The notes beneath the pieces are model-generated. The model ran no database searches, had not been told where the DNA came from, and saw nothing but the letters and a program-made list of their open reading frames with translations. Below, piece by piece: positions 15,638-26,171 of a stretch of 64,000 bases of DNA. The stretch lies in the NCBI RefSeq assembly GCF_000718305.1, contig NZ_JOFQ01000004.1, positions 248,001 through 312,000 of the forward strand, in the 5' to 3' direction. A program made the position numbers and the translations under genes. Origin of the DNA: Streptomyces niger. GTDB lineage: Bacteria > Actinomycetota > Actinomycetes > Streptomycetales > Streptomycetaceae. Within the stretch, counting starts at the first letter, position 1. Every line of letters starts with the position of its first letter.

Positions 15638-17485
15638 TCAGTCCTTCACCGCGAAGGTGCGGAAGGCGGTCTCCCGGAGCTGCCGGCACTCCTTGTCCGG
15701 CCAGGTACCCGCCTTGCAGGAGATCATGATGGCGTAGCCGTGGCTGCCGTCGGCCTTGAAGCCGCGGTTCAGCACGCGCACCTTCTGACCGTGCTGCTCA
15801 CGGGTGAACGACCAGTCGGCGACGGTCGGATAGTCCCGCCAGTCGACCTTCTTGATCCCGATGAGGTGGTAGCCGGAGCTGCTGCCGCGCACCGCCGGCT
15901 CCAGGCTCCGCCAGGCCGCCGCCGCGTCGGCCGACGGCTTGGAGTTGTAATCGACCTGAATGCGCGGGAACCCGCCGGACGCGCTGTATATGGCGCCCGA
16001 ACCCTGGCCCGCCGTGGCGGTCTGCTTGAAGCCCTTCGGCATCGCCATCGAGAAGTGGAACCGGCCGTTGGAGATGTTCGCGAAGCCCGCCGGGACGTCC
16101 TTGCCGTCGCTCTCGTTCTCGTCCGGCTCGTCCTCATCGGCCGGCCCGCTGCTCGCCGACGCGTCCGGCGACGCGCTGTCGGTCTGCGGGCCCGCCTTGC
16201 CGTCGGACTTCGGTGCGTCGGACGCGGGGGTCGCCTCGGCGGTCTTCCGGTCCCCGGTCGCGCCCTTGTTACCCGTGTCGCCCCCGCCGCTCAGCGAGAA
16301 GGCGAGCACGGTGCCGAGCACGGCGAGGACGGCGACCACCGCGATGATGACGAGGGTGCGCTTCGGTACGACGTCGGTCAGCGAGGCCCGGCCGACTCCC
16401 ACCGGCGTACGGCCGGACGCGGGCGCCCCGCCGGACGCCGGCTCGGCACGGGTGGTGGAGGCGGCCGCGGCGTTGCGTACCGACTTCAGGGCGCCGCGCA
16501 TCCGCTCCCTGGCCGGCTCGGCGGCCGCGCCGGCGGAGGCGGCGGCGGGTCTCGGCGGTGCCGCGGGTTTCGGCGGCAGCGCCATCATGCGCGTCGCCTC
16601 GGCGGGCTTTTCGGGCGGCTTGGGGCCGGTGTCCTCGGGCGCGTTGACGGCGTCCGTGAGCAGCGCGCGGGCGCCCTCGGCCGACAGCCGCTGCGCCGGG
16701 TCCTTCACCAGCAGGCCGTAGATGACCTCTTCGAGGACGCCGGCGTTCTTGGGCGGGTCCACCGGCTCGGTCATCACCGCGGTCAGGGTGGCGATCGCGG
16801 AACCCTTGTCGTACGGGGGCACGCCCTCGACGCAGGCGTACACCAGGCCGCCCAGGGACCACAGGTCGGACGGCGGGCCGGGCTTCTGGCCGCGGGCGCG
16901 CTCCGGCGCGATGTACGAGGGCGCGCCGACGAGCATGCCCGTGGAGGTGACCGAGGGGTCGCCCTCGACCTGGGCGATGCCGAAGTCGGTGAGCACGACC
17001 CGGCCGTCCTCGGCGATCAGGACGTTCGACGGCTTCACGTCGCGGTGCAGGATGCCCTCGCGGTGCGCTGCGCACAGCACGTCGAGGACGGCGAGGCCGA
17101 CCTCGGCGGCGCGGCGCGGGGTGAGCGCGCCGTCGTCGCGGATGACCTCGGCGAGGGAGCGGCCCTCGACCAGCTCCATGACGATCCAGGGGCGGTCGTC
17201 CTCGTCGACCACGTCGTAGACCGTGACCGCGCCGTTGTTGCGGATCCTGGCGATCGCCTTCGCCTCGCGCAGCGTACGGGTGATCAGGCGGCGCTTCTCG
17301 TCCTCCTCGACCCCGCCCGGGAAACGCAGCTCCTTGACCGCGACCGTGCGACCGAGGACCTCGTCCCGCGCCCGCCAGACCGTGCCCATGCCACCCCGGC
17401 CGAGGACATCGGCCAGCCGGTAGCGGCCGGCGAGCAGCCGGCCCGGCTCGCCGTCCTTGGCGCCCTTGGCGTCCTCGTCGCCCAC
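15638..17485 (-). CDS. Transmembrane Ser/Thr protein kinase (Hanks type)
   Basis: A 615-aa receptor-like kinase. All catalytic motifs are intact: Gly loop LGRGGMGTVW (28-37), Lys51 in VAVK, Glu74 in helix C, HRDVKPSN (Asp149) and DFG (167-169), with GAPSYIAPE closing the activation loop. A Pro/Ala-rich juxtamembrane stretch, one membrane helix (TLVIIAVVAVLAVLGTVLAF, about residues 370-390), an acidic Ser-rich spacer and an outer ~140-residue domain follow. There are no PASTA repeats. I start it at GTG 17485, which has AGAGGGG five bases upstream; the frame is open further up without similarity. It precedes the pseudokinase by 265 bp. It resembles members of the S. coelicolor kinase cluster near guaB as I recall it. 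Confidence 0.93.
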   Translation of the reverse strand: MGDEDAKGAKDGEPGRLLAGRYRLADVLGRGGMGTVWRARDEVLGRTVAVKELRFPGGVEEDEKRRLITRTLREAKAIARIRNNGAVTVYDVVDEDDRPWIVMELVEGRSLAEVIRDDGALTPRRAAEVGLAVLDVLCAAHREGILHRDVKPSNVLIAEDGRVVLTDFGIAQVEGDPSVTSTGMLVGAPSYIAPERARGQKPGPPSDLWSLGGLVYACVEGVPPYDKGSAIATLTAVMTEPVDPPKNAGVLEEVIYGLLVKDPAQRLSAEGARALLTDAVNAPEDTGPKPPEKPAEATRMMALPPKPAAPPRPAAASAGAAAEPARERMRGALKSVRNAAAASTTRAEPASGGAPASGRTPVGVGRASLTDVVPKRTLVIIAVVAVLAVLGTVLAFSLSGGGDTGNKGATGDRKTAEATPASDAPKSDGKAGPQTDSASPDASASSGPADEDEPDENESDGKDVPAGFANISNGRFHFSMAMPKGFKQTATAGQGSGAIYSASGGFPRIQVDYNSKPSADAAAAWRSLEPAVRGSSSGYHLIGIKKVDWRDYPTVADWSFTREQHGQKVRVLNRGFKADGSHGYAIMISCKAGTWPDKECRQLRETAFRTFAVKD

Positions 17486-17506
17486 TGAATCCCCTCTGCA
17501 ATCCAG

Positions 17507-17545
17507 CCGAGTTGGCAACCTCAACACCAAACTGCCCCAACTCGG
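17507..17545. promoter_or_regulatory. Inverted repeat in the kinase leader (CCGAGTTGG arms)
   Basis: Perfect 9-bp arms at 17507-17515 and 17537-17545 with a 21-bp spacer. The pairing continues with TGCC/CA after a 2-nt bulge. It lies 22-60 bp upstream of the kinase start codon, so it is either a protein-binding site or an RNA hairpin in the leader. Confidence 0.45.
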
Positions 17546-17664
17546 ACAACCCACCCTGGCAGAGCCTTCATTCTCCCTCATCCGCGGCGGTGGGGAAGGC
17601 CCGGGTCCAGCAGGAGTACGCGCTGGGCACCCGTCATGATGGGCCCGACGACCGGGAGTCCTGA

Positions 17665-18996
17665 TTGACCTTGCGATCCGTGAATTTTAGCCGTGTGGCG
17701 GCGCTGACGGCTGTCTTCGGCGTGCTTCTTGTGGCCGGATGTGCCACCCACCAGCGTGCCCCGGCACACACCACGGTGCCGAGTGCGCCCGGCGCGCGAT
17801 CCCCGGCCGCCGACCGGCCGGGCCCGGGAACGGATGAGCCCCCACCCACGACCCGTACGCCGCGCCCCGGGCCGAAGGAGCCGGCGCCCGGCCGCACGCC
17901 GCCCCGCGCCCGGCAGTCGTCCGGACCGCCGGCCGCGCCGCGGCACACGGCCCGACCGACGAAGCCGGCGACCGCCAAGGCCGTCCGCGCGCTGGCCGCG
18001 GGCGAGGTTCCCGGGGCCGCGGCCCTGACGACCCGTGACGGCCACGCGTACGCCGCCCGATTCGCCGCGGCGGGCGTGGCCGACGTACGGACCGACCGGC
18101 CCATCACCCCCGCCGACCACTTCCGCGCCGGCAGCCTCACCAAGACGTTCATCGCCACGGTCGTGCTCCAGCTGACCGCCGAGCACCGGCTCTCCCTGGA
18201 CGACACCGTCGGCCGGCTGCTGCCCGAGCTCACGCCCGGCGCCACGGACCCGCGCGACATCACCGTCCGCGAACTGCTGGACCACACCAGCGGCCTGTAC
18301 AACTACACCGCCGACCCGGAGCTCTCGCGGGAGCTGCACGGCGCCGGCTTCACCGCCCACCGCTACGACACGTACACCCCGGACGAGCTGCTGCGGACCG
18401 CGCTGGGCCACCCGGCGGAGAACGCGCCCGGCGACCGGTACGTCTACTCCAACACCAACTACCTCGTACTGGGGCAGATCATCGAGGCGGTCACCGGGCA
18501 CGGCTACGCCACGGAGGCGGAGCACCGGATCATCACCCCGCTGGGCCTGTCGGGCACCTCCTTCCCCGGGACGGACCCGCGCCTGCCCCGGCCGTACGGG
18601 CGCGGCTACTCGCAGGTGGGCGAGGAGCGCGTGGACAGTACGGCGCTGGATCCCAGCCGGGCGGGCGCGGCGGGCGAGCTGGTCACGACGCTCGGCGACC
18701 TGAACCGGTTCTTCGGCGCGCTGCTCGGCGGCCGGCTGCTGCCGCCCCGTCAGCTCGTCCAGATGCGGGACGAGAAGGACACGAACGGGGTGTACGGGCT
18801 GGGGCTCTACGGCACGCGGCTGTCGTGCGGCGTGACGGTCTGGGGCCACGACGGCGACATCAACGGCTCGTACGCGCAGACCGCGGCCACCGGGGACGGC
18901 CGGCACGTGCTGACGCTGCGGCTGAACACCGATCAGCCGGACGCGCCCCGGCGCATCCGCGCCCTGCTGACGGCGGAGTTCTGTCCCCGGAGCTGA
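17665..18996 (+). CDS. Serine hydrolase lipoprotein, beta-lactamase/D-Ala-D-Ala carboxypeptidase family (S12)
   Basis: A 443-aa exported lipoprotein. The signal peptide ends in a lipobox (LLVAGC, Cys at about residue 26), followed by a ~75-residue Pro/Arg/Thr-rich linker. The catalytic domain has SxxK as SLTK (AGSLTKTFIA), YxN as YSN (VYSNTNYLVLGQII) and the third motif as HDG (WGHDGDINGS). These are the marks of class C beta-lactamase-like peptidases and esterases. It acts at the outer membrane face, probably on peptidoglycan peptides, but a hydrolase with another substrate is possible. The start is TTG at 17665 (GGGAG upstream); GTG at 17680 is an alternative. It is divergent from the kinase gene and its stop is followed by a 21-bp tandem repeat. 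Confidence 0.88.
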   Translation: MTLRSVNFSRVAALTAVFGVLLVAGCATHQRAPAHTTVPSAPGARSPAADRPGPGTDEPPPTTRTPRPGPKEPAPGRTPPRARQSSGPPAAPRHTARPTKPATAKAVRALAAGEVPGAAALTTRDGHAYAARFAAAGVADVRTDRPITPADHFRAGSLTKTFIATVVLQLTAEHRLSLDDTVGRLLPELTPGATDPRDITVRELLDHTSGLYNYTADPELSRELHGAGFTAHRYDTYTPDELLRTALGHPAENAPGDRYVYSNTNYLVLGQIIEAVTGHGYATEAEHRIITPLGLSGTSFPGTDPRLPRPYGRGYSQVGEERVDSTALDPSRAGAAGELVTTLGDLNRFFGALLGGRLLPPRQLVQMRDEKDTNGVYGLGLYGTRLSCGVTVWGHDGDINGSYAQTAATGDGRHVLTLRLNTDQPDAPRRIRALLTAEFCPRS

Positions 18997-18999
18997 CGG

Positions 19000-19058
19000 C
19001 CCGAGGGGCGGATCCGGGGCCCCGAGGGGCGGATCCGAGGCCCCGAGGGGGCGGCTCC
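19000..19058. repeat. Three imperfect 21-bp tandem copies, CCCGAGGGGCGGATCCG core
   Basis: The core recurs at 19000, 19021 and 19042 (third copy diverged), starting 4 bp after the stop of the serine hydrolase gene and ending 50 bp before the convergent glpD stop. Each copy can form a small GC hairpin, so it may act as a terminator for both genes. Confidence 0.8.
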
Positions 19059-19107
19059 GCGGGGGACGGCGCGCACCCTCCGCACGCACGCGTCCCCGGA
19101 AGCGGCG

Positions 19108-20814
19108 CTACCGCGGCACGATGTCCGGCGCGCCCAGCCGGGCCGCGTCCGCCGTCAGGTCGTCCGGCTGCCGCTGGGACTCCCGCTCGGCCTCGACCCG
19201 CTTCTCGTAGTGCTCGATCTCCCGGTCGACCTGGTCCTGGTCCCAGCCCAGCGGCGGCGCCATCAGCTCGGCGACCTCGCGGGCGCTGCGGGTGCCCCGG
19301 TCGAAGGTCTCGATGGAGATGCGGGTGCGCCGGGTCAGCACGTCGTCCAGGTGCCGGGCGCCCTCGTGGGTGCAGGCGTAGACGACCTCGGCGCGGAGGT
19401 AGTCGTCGGCGGCGGCCAGCGGGGCGCCGAGCGACGGATCGTCGGTGATCAGCGCCAGCACCTCCTCGGCGAGCGAGCCGTAGCGGTTCAGCAGGTGCTC
19501 TATACGGGCGACGTGCAGGCCGGTGCGCGCCGCGATGTGCGCCCGCGCGTTCCACAGCGCCTTGTACCCCTCCGCGCCGACCAGCGGGATGTCCTCGGTG
19601 ACGCAGTCCGCGACCCGCTGGTCCAGCCCGTGCACCGCCTCGTCCACCGCGTCCTTGGCCATCACCCGGTACGTCGTGTACTTGCCGCCCGCGACGACGA
19701 CCAGGCCCGGCACGGGGTGCGCGACGGTGTGCTCGCGGGAGAGCTTGCTCGTCGCGTCCGACTCGCCGGCCAGCAGCGGCCGCAGGCCCGCGTAGACCCC
19801 TTCGACGTCGTCCCTGGTCAGCGGGGTCGAGAGGACCGCGTTCACATGTTCCAGGAGGTAGTCGATGTCGGCGCTGGAGGCGGCCGGGTGCGCCTTGTCC
19901 AGGTCCCAGTCGGTGTCGGTGGTGCCCACGATCCAGTGCCGTCCCCAGGGGATGACGAACAGCACGCTCTTCTCCGTGCGCAGGATCAGCCCGGTGGTGG
20001 AGTGGATGCGGTCCTTCGGCACGACGAGGTGGATGCCCTTGGAGGCGCGGACGTGGAACTGGCCGCGCTCGTTGATCAGCCCCTGGGTGTCGTCGGTCCA
20101 CACGCCGGTGGCGTTGACGATCTGCCGGGCGCGCACCTCGTACTCGCCGCCGGCCTCCACGTCCTGCACCCGCGCGCCGACCACCCGCTCGCCCTCGCGC
20201 AGGAAGCCGACGACCCGGGCCCGGTTGGCGACCGAGGCGCCGTACGCGGACGCGGTGCGCACGATCGTGGCGACGTATCGGGCGTCGTCCATCTGCGCGT
20301 CGTAGTACTGCAGGGCGCCGACCAGCGCGTCCTTCTTGAGGCAGGGCGCGACCCGCAATGCGCCGGAACGGCTGAGGTGACGGTGGGCCGGCAGCCCGCG
20401 GCCGTGCCCGGAGGAGATCGACATCGCGTCGTACATCGCCACGCCGGTGCCGGCGTACCAGCGCTCCCAGCCCTTGTGCTGGAGCGGATAGAGGAACGGC
20501 ACCGGCTTCACCAGGTGCGGCGCGATCCGCTCCAGCAGCAGCCCGCGCTCCTTCAGCGCCTCGCGTACCAGCGCGAAGTCCAGCATCTCCAGATAGCGCA
20601 ACCCGCCGTGGATCAGCTTGCTGGAGCGCGATGACGTGCCCGAGGCCCAGTCCCGCGCCTCGACCAGGCCGGTGGACAGTCCGCGCGTCACCGCGTCCAG
20701 AGCGGTGCCCGCGCCGACGACTCCGCCGCCGATCACCAGCACGTCCAGCTCGCGTTCCGCCATTCGTGCCAGTGCGCCGGCGCGCTCGGCCGGTCCCAGT
20801 GTCGCTGTCCTCAC
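19108..20814 (-). CDS. glpD: Aerobic glycerol-3-phosphate dehydrogenase
   Basis: A 568-aa FAD enzyme that oxidises sn-glycerol 3-phosphate to dihydroxyacetone phosphate at the membrane and feeds electrons to menaquinone. The FAD motif is DVLVIGGGVVGAGTALDA. Family signatures are SSRSSKLIHGGLRYLE and VIPWGRHWIVGTTDTDWD, and the GGKYTTYRVMAKDAVD motif and C-terminal GlpD domain are present. Start: two GTG codons follow GGGAGG, and I chose the second (20814) for its 5-bp spacing. The gene is divergent from the sugar-nucleotide dehydrogenase across 209 bp that contain a short GAGTGG/CCACTC inverted repeat (20913-20931). Streptomyces usually carries more than one glpD, so this may not be the glycerol-operon copy. 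Confidence 0.95.
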   Translation of the reverse strand: MRTATLGPAERAGALARMAERELDVLVIGGGVVGAGTALDAVTRGLSTGLVEARDWASGTSSRSSKLIHGGLRYLEMLDFALVREALKERGLLLERIAPHLVKPVPFLYPLQHKGWERWYAGTGVAMYDAMSISSGHGRGLPAHRHLSRSGALRVAPCLKKDALVGALQYYDAQMDDARYVATIVRTASAYGASVANRARVVGFLREGERVVGARVQDVEAGGEYEVRARQIVNATGVWTDDTQGLINERGQFHVRASKGIHLVVPKDRIHSTTGLILRTEKSVLFVIPWGRHWIVGTTDTDWDLDKAHPAASSADIDYLLEHVNAVLSTPLTRDDVEGVYAGLRPLLAGESDATSKLSREHTVAHPVPGLVVVAGGKYTTYRVMAKDAVDEAVHGLDQRVADCVTEDIPLVGAEGYKALWNARAHIAARTGLHVARIEHLLNRYGSLAEEVLALITDDPSLGAPLAAADDYLRAEVVYACTHEGARHLDDVLTRRTRISIETFDRGTRSAREVAELMAPPLGWDQDQVDREIEHYEKRVEAERESQRQPDDLTADAARLGAPDIVPR

Positions 20815-21023
20815 CACTGCCTCCCGTTTCGGTCGGTGCTGTGATCGCTGCCACACCCCGTAGTCGATTCTGTCCGGAGGCGGCGGGGCCAGCCACCCTC
20901 CGCGCGCTGACCGAGTGGGAAGGCGCCACTCCGCATCCTTGATCCACCAATCCCCAGTCCGGGTCAAATGTCGGCTTAGTCTACTTATGCGTCACCTGGA
21001 ATCGCTCGGGAAGGACGGCCAGC

Positions 21024-22274
21024 ATGCCCGCAGACCTCGCCGTCATCGGACTCGGCCACATCGGCCTCCCCCTCGCCGAGGCCGCCGTCGCCGCCGGCCT
21101 CAACACCATCGGATACGCCCCCGAACCCCACACGGCCGCGGCGCTCGGCGCCGACGGCCCGCTCTCCCCCACCGAAGTGCGCCGGCTGCTCACCGCCGGC
21201 TTCCGCACCACCACCGACCCCGCCGCGCTCGGCAGGGTCCGTACCGCGGTCATCTGCGCGCCCACCCCGCTCGGCGAGGACCGCGCCCTGGACCTGCGCG
21301 CGGTGGCCGACGCCGCCCGCACCCTCGCCACCCATCTGCGCCCCCACACCACGGTGATCCTTGAGTCGGCGGGGTACCCCGGTACGACCGAGGAATTCCT
21401 CCGGCCGCTCCTGGAACAGGGCTCCGGACTCACCGCGGGACGCGACTTCCACCTCGCCTGCTCCCCCGCCCGGTACGACCCCGGCAACCGCCGCTACGGG
21501 CACGCCAACACCCCGAAGGTCATCGGCGGCCTCACCCCCGCCTGCACCGAGGCCGCCGCCGCCTTCTACGGCCGGCTCACCGACAAGGTCGTCCGCGCCC
21601 GCGGCCCCAAGGAGGCCGAGACCGCCGGCCTGCTGGAGACCAACTACCGGCACGTCAACATCGCCCTGATGAACGAGATGGCCGTGCTCTGCCACGACAT
21701 CGACGTGGATCTCTGGGACGTCATCCGCTGCGCCGAGACCAAGCCCTTCGGCTTCCAGGCCTTCCGCCCCGGGCCCGGCGTCGGCGGCCACGCCGGGCCC
21801 GTCGACCCCCACCACCTCGCCGGCAAGGGCCGCGCCTCCGGCGGTCACCCGCTCCGCATGGTCGAACTCGCCCAGGAGGTCAACGGGCGGATGCCCCGGT
21901 ACGTCATCCAGCGCTGCGCCACCCTCCTGAACGAGCACGGCAAGTCCGCGCGCGGCGCCCGCGTCCTGCTCCTCGGCGTCACCTACAAGCCGGACATCGC
22001 CGACCAGGAGGGCTCACCGGCCCGCGAGATCGCCGCCCGGCTGCTGGAGCTCGGCGCCCACCTGACGTACCACGACCCGCACGTCCCCCGGTGGCAGGTG
22101 CGCGGCCGGCCCGTGCCCCGCGCGGACTCCCTCTACGAGGCCGCCGCCGGCGCCGACCTCACCCTGCTCCTCCAGCACCACCGCACGTACGACCTCCAGG
22201 GCCTGGCGGTCAAGGCACAGCTGCTGCTGGACACGCGCGGGGCGACGCCCACGGGCGCCGCGTACCGGCTGTGA
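21024..22274 (+). CDS. Nucleotide-sugar dehydrogenase homologue lacking the catalytic cysteine
   Basis: A 416-aa protein of the UDP-glucose/UDP-ManNAc dehydrogenase family. The NAD motif is VIGLGHIGLPLAEA. Family features include ICAPTPLGED, ESAGYPGTTEEFL, LLETNYRHVNIALMNEM and the C-terminal VLLLGVTYKPDIADQEGSP. The active-site motif normally reads GPGxGGHCIPxDP; here it is GPGVGGHAGPVDP, with Ala257 (codon GCC, 21792-21794) where the thiol nucleophile of the two-step oxidation belongs. A normal 4-electron oxidation to a uronic acid is therefore unlikely. The gene is otherwise intact and full length, with GGAAGG ahead of the ATG, so it may have another reaction or a binding role. A terminator follows at 22282-22317. 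Confidence 0.88.
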   Translation: MPADLAVIGLGHIGLPLAEAAVAAGLNTIGYAPEPHTAAALGADGPLSPTEVRRLLTAGFRTTTDPAALGRVRTAVICAPTPLGEDRALDLRAVADAARTLATHLRPHTTVILESAGYPGTTEEFLRPLLEQGSGLTAGRDFHLACSPARYDPGNRRYGHANTPKVIGGLTPACTEAAAAFYGRLTDKVVRARGPKEAETAGLLETNYRHVNIALMNEMAVLCHDIDVDLWDVIRCAETKPFGFQAFRPGPGVGGHAGPVDPHHLAGKGRASGGHPLRMVELAQEVNGRMPRYVIQRCATLLNEHGKSARGARVLLLGVTYKPDIADQEGSPAREIAARLLELGAHLTYHDPHVPRWQVRGRPVPRADSLYEAAAGADLTLLLQHHRTYDLQGLAVKAQLLLDTRGATPTGAAYRL

Positions 22275-22281
22275 AACGCGC

Positions 22282-22317
22282 GAGGCCCCACCACCCGAGT
22301 CCGAGTGGCGGGGCCTC
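22282..22317. terminator. Bidirectional terminator hairpin
   Basis: Thirteen-base arms with a single mismatch (22282-22294 and 22305-22317) and a 10-nt loop, between the convergent sugar-nucleotide dehydrogenase and guaB3 genes. Very GC-rich, with no U-tract. Confidence 0.8.
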
Positions 22318-22339
22318 CCCGTATGGAAGGGAGCGGTGC

Positions 22340-23449
22340 CTACGCGGTCACCGTGACCTCGACCCGCTGGAACTCCTTCAGGTCGGAGTAGCCGGTCGTG
22401 GCCATCGCACGGCGCAGCGCGCCGAAGAAGTTCATCGAACCGTCCGGGGTGTGCGACGGGCCGAGCAGCACCTCCTCGGTCGTGCCGACCGCGCCGAGGT
22501 CCATGCGCTTGCCGCGCGGCACGTCCTCGTGCACGGCCTCCATGCCCCAGTGGTGGCCGCGGCCGGGCGCGTCGGTGGCGCGGGCCAGCGGGGAGCCCAT
22601 CATCACGGCGTCCGCGCCGCAGGCGATGGCCTTGGGCAGGTCGCCGGACCAGCCCACGCCGCCGTCCGCGATCACGTGTACGTACCGGCCGCCGGACTCG
22701 TCCATGTAGTCCCGGCGCGCGGCCGCGACGTCCGCGACGGCGGTGGCCATCGGGACCTGGATGCCCAGGACGTTACGGGTGGTGTGCGCGGCGCCGCCGC
22801 CGAAGCCCACCAGCACGCCGGCCGCGCCGGTACGCATCAGGTGCAGGGCCGCGGTGTAGGTCGCGCAGCCGCCGACGATGACCGGGACGTCCAGCTCGTA
22901 GATGAACTGCTTGAGGTTCAGCGGCTCGGCGGCGGAGGAGACGTGCTCGGCGGAGACGGTGGTGCCGCGGATCACGAAGATGTCCACGCCGGCGTCCACG
23001 ACCGCCTTGGAGAACTGCGCGGTGCGCTGCGGGGAGAGCGCGGCGGCGGTGACCACACCGGAGTCGCGCACCTCCTTGATGCGCTGGCCGATCAGCTCTT
23101 CCTTGATCGGCGCCGCGTAGATCTCCTGCAGGCGGCGGGTCGCGGCGGCCTCGTCCAGCTCGGCGATCTCCGCGAGCAGCGGCTCCGGGTCCTCGTACCG
23201 GGTCCACAGGCCTTCGAGGTTGAGAACGCCCAGGCCGCCCAGCTCGCCGATGCGGATGGCGGTCTCCGGGGAGACCACGGAGTCCATCGGGGCCGCCAGG
23301 AACGGCAGGTCGAAGCGGTAGGCGTCGATCTGCCAGGCGATCGAGACCTCCTTCGGGTCGCGGGTGCGCCGACTCGGTACGACGGCGATGTCGTCGAAGG
23401 CGTACGCCCGGCGGCCGCGCTTGCCGCGCCCGATCTCGATCTCAGTCAC
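22340..23449 (-). CDS. guaB3: GuaB3-type IMP dehydrogenase paralogue
   Basis: A 369-aa (beta/alpha)8 protein of the IMPDH/GMP reductase superfamily that lacks the CBS (Bateman) domains of GuaB. The start GTG at 23449 follows AGGAAAGG. Motifs include FDDIAVVPSRRTRDP, LAAPMDSVVSPETA, the phosphate-binding VIADGGVGWSGDLPKAIACGADAVMMGSPLA and the late EVLLGPSHTPDGSMNFFGALRRAM. Where true IMPDH has GPGSICTTR, this protein reads GGGAAHTTR, so His replaces the catalytic Cys by my alignment. In actinobacteria GuaB3 lies next to guaB, as here (113 bp downstream), and its reaction is not settled. The two genes probably share a transcript. Confidence 0.9.
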   Translation of the reverse strand: MTEIEIGRGKRGRRAYAFDDIAVVPSRRTRDPKEVSIAWQIDAYRFDLPFLAAPMDSVVSPETAIRIGELGGLGVLNLEGLWTRYEDPEPLLAEIAELDEAAATRRLQEIYAAPIKEELIGQRIKEVRDSGVVTAAALSPQRTAQFSKAVVDAGVDIFVIRGTTVSAEHVSSAAEPLNLKQFIYELDVPVIVGGCATYTAALHLMRTGAAGVLVGFGGGAAHTTRNVLGIQVPMATAVADVAAARRDYMDESGGRYVHVIADGGVGWSGDLPKAIACGADAVMMGSPLARATDAPGRGHHWGMEAVHEDVPRGKRMDLGAVGTTEEVLLGPSHTPDGSMNFFGALRRAMATTGYSDLKEFQRVEVTVTA

Positions 23450-23562
23450 TGTGTGGCCTTTCCTCTGTGTCTGCCGTTCCAGTATCCCCGACATGCCGGA
23501 ACCCGCGGACGGGTGTCCGCGGGCTCCCCTCACGCATGCGACCCGGAACCGGGCCTACCCGC

Positions 23563-25140
<1,578 letters not shown>

Positions 25141-25222
25141 TCACCCGCGTAGTTTGTACGTTCACACGTACGGATCAGGGCGCGCGGCAGGCCGCCCCGC
25201 TCCGTACCGGAGGCTGCGGCGC

Positions 25223-25888
25223 CTACTGCTCGGCGAGCGCCCGGAGCCGGCTGAGCGCGCGATGCTGCGCGACCCGGACAGCGCCCGGCGACATCCCGAG
25301 CATCTGCCCGGTCTCCTCCGCCGTCAGGCCGACCGCCACCCGCAGCAGCACCAGCTCCCGCTGATTCTCCGGCAGGCTGGCCAGCAGCTTCTTGGCCCAC
25401 TCCGCGTCACTGCTGAGCAGCGCCCGCTCCTCGGGCCCGAGCGAGTCGTCCGGCTGCTCCGGCATCTCGTCCGAGGGCACGGCCGTGCTGCCGGGGCCGC
25501 GCATGGCGGCCCGCTGCAGGTCGGCGACCTTGTGCCCGGCGATGGCGAAGACGAACGCCTCGAAGGGCTTCCCGGTGTCGCGGTACCGCGGCAGCGCGCA
25601 GAGGACCGCCACGCAGACTTCCTGCGCGAGGTCCTCGACGAAGTGCCGCGCGTCGCCCGGCAGCCTGGAGAGCCGCGTACGGCAGTAGCGCAGGGCGAGC
25701 GGGTGCACGTGGGCGAGGAGGTCGTGCGTCGCCTGCCGGTCCCCCTCGACGGCACGTGCGACGAGCCCGCCGATCTCCTGGGTCCCGTCCTCGCGCATCG
25801 GTCCATGGTGCCTTGACGCCGCACGGTTCGCGGCATCGCCCCCGTAGTTGTGCACCGAAGTGTTATGCGTCGGTGTGCCAGCACTCAC
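25223..25888 (-). CDS. shbA: ECF-like sigma factor ShbA (SigD family)
   Basis: A sigma-70-family factor with regions 2 ([40 protein letters not shown] in pieces) and 4 ([47 protein letters not shown]). Its place between bldM and guaB identifies it with the S. coelicolor SCO4769/ShbA line as I recall it. ShbA drives transcription of hrdB, the principal sigma gene, in Streptomyces. Two starts are possible. The GTG at 25888 (221 aa) has GGGGGAGG eight bases upstream and is chosen. The ATG at 25798 (191 aa) has no clear ribosome site but begins nearer the conserved part. The N-terminal ~30 residues are low-complexity. Confidence 0.88.
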   Translation of the reverse strand: MSAGTPTHNTSVHNYGGDAANRAASRHHGPMREDGTQEIGGLVARAVEGDRQATHDLLAHVHPLALRYCRTRLSRLPGDARHFVEDLAQEVCVAVLCALPRYRDTGKPFEAFVFAIAGHKVADLQRAAMRGPGSTAVPSDEMPEQPDDSLGPEERALLSSDAEWAKKLLASLPENQRELVLLRVAVGLTAEETGQMLGMSPGAVRVAQHRALSRLRALAEQ

Positions 25889-26171
25889 GTCCCACGCCTC
25901 CCCCTTTCGGGTGTTGCCCATGCCGGACCCGAGACGTCGCCCACGGCGTTCACCGGTGCCGCGTGGCACCGTCAGGGGCATGTCCGTCATGAGGTCTCTT
26001 CTGGCCGAGTGAGAAGCCCCGGCCCTGGAGCCGGGGAGGAGTCACACCTCAAGCATGCGGCATCGCGTGAGGTTTCGGCGCCGGACGGCGGCAGAGCGGG
26101 GCCGTGGCACGCGCCACCCCGTCAGGACGGCGCGCGCCGCGGCCCCGCTGTGCCCACACGTGACGAACGGC

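Noticed and set aside
20913..20931. GAGTGG-N7-CCACTC as a glycerol-repressor operator for glpD
   Set aside because: Only 6-bp arms and no second copy. It is in a divergent region and may be chance. Not enough to call an operator.
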